Shown here: one piece after another, positions 59,307 to 64,000 of the stretch
How positions within the stretch are numbered: the stretch's first letter is position 1
Layout: each line of letters begins with the position of its first letter
DNA from: Burkholderia pyrrocinia
GTDB lineage: Bacteria; Pseudomonadota; Gammaproteobacteria; Burkholderiales; Burkholderiaceae
Assembly: GCF_022809715.1 (NCBI RefSeq)
Contig: NZ_CP094459.1
Coordinates: forward strand, 1,860,001 to 1,924,000
DNA length: 64,000 nucleotides
Direction of reading: 5' to 3'
Made by a program: the position numbers and the translations under genes
The notes under the pieces: model-generated
Database searches by the model: none
The model's input: the letters and a program-made list of their open reading frames with translations, nothing else
What the model was told of the DNA's origin: nothing

Positions 59307-59972
59307 TCACGCATCCGACACCGTGCCGCCAGCGCGGTAACCGACGGTCTGCGCGAGGATCGGGAGTTCGTCCTCGTTCAGGCGCAGCGCGTCGGCGAGC
59401 GCGCGATGGTTGATCCAGCCGCGCACGACCGTCCCGAGGCCGGTCGCCGCACAGTAGAGCGAAACGTTCTGCGCGATGGCCCCGGCCGCGACCGCCGAAA
59501 ATACGTCGCGTTGCTGCGGCGGCATGTCGAGTATCGCTGAGGTCCGGACGACGTAGACGAGATCCAGCGGCGCGCGTCCGACGAAGTCCTGGTAACCCGT
59601 CAGGTTGCGGGCATCGACCGCGTGTTTCAGCACGAGTCGATGCGCGGGCGCGTCGTAGCGATAGACGCCATGCGGCAGCGCGACATAGATGTCGATTTCA
59701 TTGGATGCATGCGCGGACGGCGCCGTACGACCGCCGCTAGCCGGCCGGTTGACGCCGTTCGCGGCCCACAGCATCGTGCCGAGCATCCTGGGCGGGAGCG
59801 GCGTGGCGGCGAATTCGCGGGAACTTATTCTCGTCGCGAGTGCGATCGTCAACGGCATGCCGTCGTCGAGGTTCGGGCGCGGCAGATCGACGATGGCCGG
59901 CGACTTTCCTTGTGGCGACGCCGGCAGTGCCGGGGGCGCCGGCGAATAGGTCAACAGTTGCTGGTCCGACAA
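59307..59972 (-). CDS. nitroreductase-family flavoprotein (SagB-type)
   Basis: A 221-residue FMN protein: LTIALATRISSREFAATPLPPRMLGTMLWAANGVNR at the N-terminus (in outline), ASNEIDIYVALPHGVYRYD, and AAGAIAQNVSLYCAATGLGTVVRGW towards the end. The pattern matches the SagB/ThcOx subfamily rather than NfsB. The start ATG is followed by SDQQLLTY. An FNR/ANR box at 60057-60070 with TATCGT -10 (60030-60035) faces it, suggesting expression at low oxygen. No thiazole/oxazole peptide genes are nearby, so it is likely a stress-related reductase. Confidence 0.85.
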   Translation of the reverse strand: MSDQQLLTYSPAPPALPASPQGKSPAIVDLPRPNLDDGMPLTIALATRISSREFAATPLPPRMLGTMLWAANGVNRPASGGRTAPSAHASNEIDIYVALPHGVYRYDAPAHRLVLKHAVDARNLTGYQDFVGRAPLDLVYVVRTSAILDMPPQQRDVFSAVAAGAIAQNVSLYCAATGLGTVVRGWINHRALADALRLNEDELPILAQTVGYRAGGTVSDA

Positions 59973-60056
59973 TTGAGTCTCCTTCGAGCATCGTTGCGCG
60001 TGCCTGGAACGTCACGCATCGGCGATCACACGATAAGGCGGCCGGGCCGCCCCGGC

Positions 60057-60070
60057 TTGACCTTCGTCAA
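60057..60070 (-). promoter_or_regulatory. FNR/ANR box for the nitroreductase gene
   Basis: TTGACCTTCGTCAA is a perfect inverted repeat close to the consensus. Minus-strand TATCGT (60030-60035) is centred 31 bases downstream. Confidence 0.7.
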
Positions 60071-60112
60071 GCGACGCATGCGCAGCCTGCGACGTGCGGC
60101 GCGAGATATCCG

Positions 60113-60126
60113 TTGACCTGCATCAG
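60113..60126 (+). promoter_or_regulatory. FNR/ANR box for the BON-protein gene
   Basis: TTGACCTGCATCAG, with two changes from consensus. AAATCT (60149-60154) is centred 32 bases downstream. It lies 43 bases from the box serving the divergent nitroreductase. Confidence 0.6.
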
Positions 60127-60202
60127 CGATCCGGCGCCGCGCGTGTGCAAATCTGGCTGCATGCGGCGGACAGGCACGCCGCGGCTCACAGGAGTGCACG
60201 CG

Positions 60203-60853
60203 ATGAAAACCGACAAGCAGTTGAAGCAGGACGTTCAGGATGAACTGGAGTCGGACCCGGCGATCGACGCGACACGCATCGGTGTCGAGGTGGCCGACCG
60301 GATCGTGACGATATCGGGTCACCCGCCAAGCTACGCGGAGAAACTGGCGATCGAGCGCGCGGCGAACCGCGTGGCCGGCGTCAAGGCGCTCGTCGTCGAC
60401 ATGACTGTGCATCTGCCGAACGACGACGTCCGCACCGACGAGGACATCGCCAACGCCGTGCGTTCGGTGCTGCACTGGACGGTCGGTCTGAACGACGATG
60501 CGGTCAAGGTGCAGGTCGAGCACGGCTGGATCACGCTGTCCGGCAAGGTCGACTGGGCATACCAGAGCCATGCGGCCATGCGTGCGATCTCGCAGATGCG
60601 CAGCGTGACCGGCGTGACCGACCACATCAGCGTGCAGGGGGCGGTCGGATCGGCCGACATCAGCGGCGACATCAAGCGCGCGATCATGCGTCACGCGGAG
60701 CGCGAGGCGAAGCACATCGCGATCGAGGTGCGCGACGGCACCGTGCGGCTTTCCGGCAAGGTCGGCTCGTTCTCCGAGCGCAAGGCCGTGCGCGGTGCCG
60801 CGTGGTCCGCACGAGGCGTGCGTGCCGTCGTCGACGACCTGGTCGTCGAGTGA
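60203..60853 (+). CDS. triple-BON-domain protein
   Basis: A 216-residue protein with three BON domains (residues about 5-70, 77-145, 150-216), each with the pattern VxVxDGxVTLSGxV (IVTISGH, WITLSGKV, TVRLSGKV). No signal peptide is present, so it is probably cytoplasmic, unlike OsmY. BON domains bind phospholipid or ligands and occur in stress proteins. GGAG (60191-60194) precedes the ATG at 9 bases. Confidence 0.88.
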   Translation: MKTDKQLKQDVQDELESDPAIDATRIGVEVADRIVTISGHPPSYAEKLAIERAANRVAGVKALVVDMTVHLPNDDVRTDEDIANAVRSVLHWTVGLNDDAVKVQVEHGWITLSGKVDWAYQSHAAMRAISQMRSVTGVTDHISVQGAVGSADISGDIKRAIMRHAEREAKHIAIEVRDGTVRLSGKVGSFSERKAVRGAAWSARGVRAVVDDLVVE

Positions 60854-60908
60854 ACCCGAGCAGCGGCGGCCGGATACGCAGTCGGCACGGATGAAGGAGG
60901 GAAGTCAG

Positions 60909-61148
60909 ATGACAGTGTCGGGCGAGGTACATGACGCGGACTGATCGGTGGCGATCGAGACGATCGCCGTCGAAACGGGCGGCTATCGTTGCAGGATCCA
61001 TGTGACGCTCACGTCGCCGGATGGCGCTTGCGAACACACGTTCGCGCATAACAGGACCCACGCCACCGAGCGCGAGGCCGCGGTCGAAGGGCTGCGAGCC
61101 GGGATGACGTGGGTCGAGATGAGGAAATCGAACACCTTCACGGTCTGA
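60909..61148 (+). pseudogene. DUF6566-like gene with an in-frame TGA at codon 12
   Basis: From a perfect ribosome binding site (AAGGAGG at 60894-60900) and ATG at 60909 the frame reads MTVSGEVHDAD, then TGA (60942-60944), then SVAIETIAVETGGYRCRIHV in the same frame to 61148. The downstream 66 codons look like an intact DUF6566-type domain (ending WVEMRKSNTFTV). Only a GTG at 60948, without ribosome binding site, could restart. A TGG-to-TGA change (W in place of stop) is the simplest explanation. Alternatives are a sequencing error, real translation from GTG, or read-through. Confidence 0.6.
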
Positions 61149-61234
61149 ATCGCCGGCCGTCGCGGGCGTGTCGCTTCGATGCCGACTTCCCGGGTCATTC
61201 GATGCGGCACGCGCCATCGCACGCATTCATGTGG

Positions 61235-62983
61235 CTAGTCGTCCGCTGGATCTCGTGCGGGACCCGGTGACGACGGACGCGCGACGGGTTCGCCTTGCCG
61301 CTGGACATGATGCGCGACCGCGTCGGTCACGGTCGGAAAGAAGCTGGCCGATCCGAATACGTCGAACAAGCCGTAAGCGCGCAGGCGATCCTTCACCGGG
61401 CCCTTCATTTCCGCGAAATTCAGCGCGATACCTTGCTCGCCGAGCTCCTCGCGAAGCGCCACGAGCCGGTCCGCCGCGCTGACGTCGATATCGGTGACGG
61501 GTTCTGCCGCGACGACGATTCGATCGACCGGGCCCGCCGCTTGCGTGAGCGCAGCGTGCAGGTGCTCGCAGAAAATCTCGACATTGGCATAGAAGAGCGG
61601 GGCATCCCAGCGGAACAGCACGAGCCCGGGTGTTTGCACGGCGTCCGGATGCCGCGCAATGTCGTGATAACCGCGAACGCCCGCCAGCCGGCCAAGCACC
61701 GCATCGTACGGATGCCAGGCCCGCCAGACGAACGACAGCAGCGACAGCGCGCTCGCGAGCAGGACACCCGGTACGACCCCCATGCCGACGACGCCCGCAA
61801 GGCACAGCACCGAAATCAGGCATTCGCCGCGGCGCATTCGATAAAGTCGTACCACGCCGCGGACGTCGGCGATGCCGAATGCGGCGTAGATCACCACGGC
61901 AGCCAGCGCCGCACGCGGGACGAGCGTCAGCAGCGCCGGCGCGACTATGAGCAGCAACACGATGCAGGCCGCCGCGACGAGATTCGTGACCTGGCTTTGC
62001 GCGCCCGCGGCAATCGCGACGGGCGTGCGCGACGCGCTGCTGCTGACCGCGCAGCCCTGCATCACGCCGGCCAGCAGATTGGCCGCCCCCAATGCGACCA
62101 GTTCCTGGTTGCGGTCCGGCGCATCGCCCGCACGAGCGGAAAGGGCGCGCGACAACATGCTGATGTCGGCGAACGACACCAGTGCCACGGCGACCGCGCC
62201 GGACGCGAGCGCGGTCACGTCGGCGAGCGACACGACCGGAAGATGGGGCGTGGGCGCGCCGGCGGGCAACGCGCCGACCGTCGCGACCCCGTGCAACGGC
62301 AATACGCGTGCGGCCAGGGTCGCCGCCAGCACGGCGATCAATACGCCGGGCCAACGCGGCGTCACGCGCTTCATGGCCGCAATCGCCGCAAGAACGCCAA
62401 CACCCAGCACACACGCATCGATCGAAAACCGGTGCTCGAAGAGGGCCCGCACGATGTGCGACAGGCCGGAGAACACGTCGTTGCCGGGCACGGACATGCC
62501 GAACAGCTCCGGCAGCCGGCCGACTGCAAGGGCGATGGCGATGCCGTTCAGGTAACCGTACTGGATCGGGCGCGACAGCAGATCGGTGACGAACCCGAGG
62601 CGGAGCGTACCGAGCAGGATGCAGATCGTTCCGGCCGACAGTGCCAGCGCGCCGGACAGCGCGACGGCCCGCTGCGGATCATGACCGGCGAGCGGTGCGA
62701 TGGCCGCTGCGATCAACGCGGCCAGCGCGGAATCCGGGCCCAGCACGAGGATCCGGCTCGGGCCGAGCACCGCATAGGCGAGCAACGCGGCGATCGATGC
62801 GTAGAGCCCGGTGACGGCGGGCAGGCCGGCCGCCTGCGCGTAGCTCATGCCGACCGGAACCAGCACCGCGGAGAGCGCCAGGCCCGCATACAGGTCGCGC
62901 GCGAGCCACGCCCGCCGGTAGTTCGCGAGCAGCGCGATTCCCGGGAGCATGCGTGCGATGTGTCCGGAAAGAGGCCGGATCAT
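61235..62983 (-). CDS. SulP-family anion permease with STAS domain
   Basis: A 582-residue permease. The membrane domain starts LLANYRRAWLARDLYAGLALSAVLVPVGMSYAQAAGLPAVTGLYAS in outline (typical SulP start), with about 12 helices, and the C-terminal STAS domain covers about residues 440-560. The family moves sulfate, bicarbonate, or dicarboxylates. The STAS region contains the usual hydrophobic strands and a DVSAADRLVAL helix. Start at the second in-frame ATG (62983) is preferred. It is separated by 86 bases from the convergent DUF6566-like gene. Confidence 0.88.
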   Translation of the reverse strand: MIRPLSGHIARMLPGIALLANYRRAWLARDLYAGLALSAVLVPVGMSYAQAAGLPAVTGLYASIAALLAYAVLGPSRILVLGPDSALAALIAAAIAPLAGHDPQRAVALSGALALSAGTICILLGTLRLGFVTDLLSRPIQYGYLNGIAIALAVGRLPELFGMSVPGNDVFSGLSHIVRALFEHRFSIDACVLGVGVLAAIAAMKRVTPRWPGVLIAVLAATLAARVLPLHGVATVGALPAGAPTPHLPVVSLADVTALASGAVAVALVSFADISMLSRALSARAGDAPDRNQELVALGAANLLAGVMQGCAVSSSASRTPVAIAAGAQSQVTNLVAAACIVLLLIVAPALLTLVPRAALAAVVIYAAFGIADVRGVVRLYRMRRGECLISVLCLAGVVGMGVVPGVLLASALSLLSFVWRAWHPYDAVLGRLAGVRGYHDIARHPDAVQTPGLVLFRWDAPLFYANVEIFCEHLHAALTQAAGPVDRIVVAAEPVTDIDVSAADRLVALREELGEQGIALNFAEMKGPVKDRLRAYGLFDVFGSASFFPTVTDAVAHHVQRQGEPVARPSSPGPARDPADD

Positions 62984-63169
62984 CGCGGTTTCGTCAGGGA
63001 AAAGCCGGGGCGACGGACATGGCTTGCTCCGGCAAGCGTGCATTCGACGGGATGCCGCCGGACCGTAACAGGCGCGCGAAACGCAAGAGCGGGAAGCGCC
63101 ATTGCGCCGGATGACGGGACCGCTGTCGCCTGACCGGATACCGGCGTCGCGACACGACGGCGCTCGACA

Positions 63170-63421
63170 TCACGCAGCCTGGAGCGCCGAAAGCTGCAGC
63201 GCCTGGGCAAAACGGGCCAGCGACGCAAGCGATCCCGTCACGCTTTCGTAGCGTTCGCGCCCGATCTGCGCATCGAGCATGACCATCATGCCGGCTTCGC
63301 GCGCAAGTGCGAGGAGCGCCTGCGTATCGGGTACCGCGCATCCCTGCGCAGCGGACCTGGAGGTGCCGGTGCGGCCGGCTGCCCGGCTTCCCGGTTCGAA
63401 ACAAGACATCGCATGTGGCAT
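63170..63421 (-). CDS. small hypothetical protein
   Basis: An 83-residue protein with no signal or membrane helix. It has a helical C-terminal half, LLALAREAGMMVMLDAQIGRERYESVTGSLASLARFAQAL in outline. CAGGAGAGC precedes the ATG at proper spacing. No family is recognised, but short proteins of this type often occur among stress genes. Confidence 0.5.
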   Translation of the reverse strand: MPHAMSCFEPGSRAAGRTGTSRSAAQGCAVPDTQALLALAREAGMMVMLDAQIGRERYESVTGSLASLARFAQALQLSALQAA

Positions 63422-63565
63422 GACGGCTCTCCTGAGCGAACGGCCGGGAATCGATGTGCGGTACAAGCGGTCGTCGTGCATTCAGTATCGTTTCCGCTCC
63501 CGCGGGATTCAATCAGGCAGCCCCGAACCGCGTGTAGGAAATGGGCAAATGAAATCGGCCGATTC

Positions 63566-64000
63566 CTACATCGCGCGGCTCGCCCGTGAAGTCACGCGCC
63601 GTGGCGGCCGCGATCGCCGCTGCGCATACCAGCAGCCGATTGCGTGCCAGATGTCCTGCGCGGATTCGCAATAGACGAACAAGTCGAGATCGCTGCGATC
63701 GATCATCCCGTCGTCCGCGAGAAAGGCGAAATCGACGACGCGGCGCCAGTATGCCTCGCCGACGAGTATGACCGGCAGCGGCGCGATCTTCCGGGTTTGC
63801 AGGAGTGTCAGCACCTCGAACAACTCGTCGCAAGTGCCGTACCCGCCCGGGAAGAACACGGCGGCTTTCGCGCGCTCGAGCAGATGCAGCTTGCGGATCG
63901 CGAAATAGTGAAAGCGGAAGCACAGGGCCGGCGTGAGGTAGGGATTGGGCGCCTGTTCGCGCGGAAGTTCGATGTTCAAGCCGATGCTCGGTGCACCGTT
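63566..64000 (-). CDS. LOG-family nucleotide hydrolase-like protein, 5' end cut by window
   Basis: The last 144 residues of a Rossmann-fold protein of the LOG/'lysine decarboxylase-like' family. The hallmark PGGYGTCDELFEVLTLLQ is present (PGGxGTxxE motif), with FPGG as the phosphate loop. The family includes cytokinin-activating 5'-monophosphate phosphoribohydrolases and related pyrimidine/purine 5'-nucleotide nucleosidases such as PpnN. The gene continues beyond position 64000, so its N-terminus is unseen. Confidence 0.82.
   Translation of the reverse strand, partial: NGAPSIGLNIELPREQAPNPYLTPALCFRFHYFAIRKLHLLERAKAAVFFPGGYGTCDELFEVLTLLQTRKIAPLPVILVGEAYWRRVVDFAFLADDGMIDRSDLDLFVYCESAQDIWHAIGCWYAQRRSRPPRRVTSRASRAM

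Noticed and set aside
61295..63133. 612-codon + strand frame opposite the SulP permease
   Set aside because: Arg/His/Gln-rich shadow; the permease on the minus strand is unambiguous.

Overview
The window is high-GC DNA with the codon use and gene content of a Burkholderia, most likely a member of the B. cepacia complex on a secondary chromosome. Reasons are the many LysR regulators, tandem DUF4148 secreted proteins, an ohrR/ohr pair, and a stress-protein block resembling the low-oxygen-activated (lxa) locus known from B. cenocepacia. No rRNA, tRNA, CRISPR array, IS element or phage gene is visible.

Layout. 160-1156: UspA-like protein with a degenerate hemerythrin-like tail. 1175-6271: catabolic cluster (quinone reductase, TauD-type dioxygenase, BKACE/DUF849 enzyme, MFS carrier, RBBP9-like hydrolase). 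6399-6960: Doc toxin and a small antitoxin in AT-richer DNA. 7341-11475: four-gene ABC importer of the polyamine type. 11627-20241: a lipoprotein, then a signalling module (periplasmic binding protein, hybrid histidine kinase, REC-PAS-GGDEF-EAL-REC protein). 20897-28336: an acid/CoA catabolic regulon whose three promoters share the inverted repeat CTTTCC-N5-GGAAAG, with its own LysR and MFS carrier. 28754-30802: an AT-richer insert with a secreted hydrolase and a divergent LysR. 30881-38525: nitronate monooxygenase-like enzyme, GFA protein, ohrR, GNAT, three DUF4148 paralogues, ohr, RidA, LysR and an SDR.

39058-55822 is the most interesting part. It looks like one biosynthetic gene cluster: shikimate kinase and DAHP synthase (aromatic precursor supply), hot-dog thioesterase, acyl-CoA-dehydrogenase-like flavoprotein, CitE-like protein and PNPOx-like flavoprotein (tailoring). 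A sulfur cassette follows: plant-type glutamate-cysteine ligase, glutathione S-transferase, class I glutamine-amidotransferase-like hydrolase and cystathionine beta-lyase-like C-S lyase. A LuxR solo, an AraC regulator and a tripartite EmrAB/NodT-type exporter complete it. The gene set parallels tropodithietic acid (TDA) clusters (TdaD thioesterase, TdaE flavoprotein, TdaB GST, PatB C-S lyase), so I propose a sulfur-containing troponoid or related aromatic product. Three 18-bp lux-box-like elements lie at its promoters; two sit exactly 22 bp from a -10 hexamer.

56178-57418: a lipid A-type acyltransferase and a small coupled ORF. 57693-64000: a low-oxygen stress block (UspA, DUF1488, Hsp20, nitroreductase, BON protein, DUF6566-like, SulP permease, LOG-family protein cut by the window end). 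Four FNR/ANR boxes in it sit at the standard spacing from -10 elements. The DUF6566-like gene has an in-frame TGA at codon 12, just after its only good ribosome binding site.

All family assignments come from motif recognition in the translated sequence; no database search was possible.
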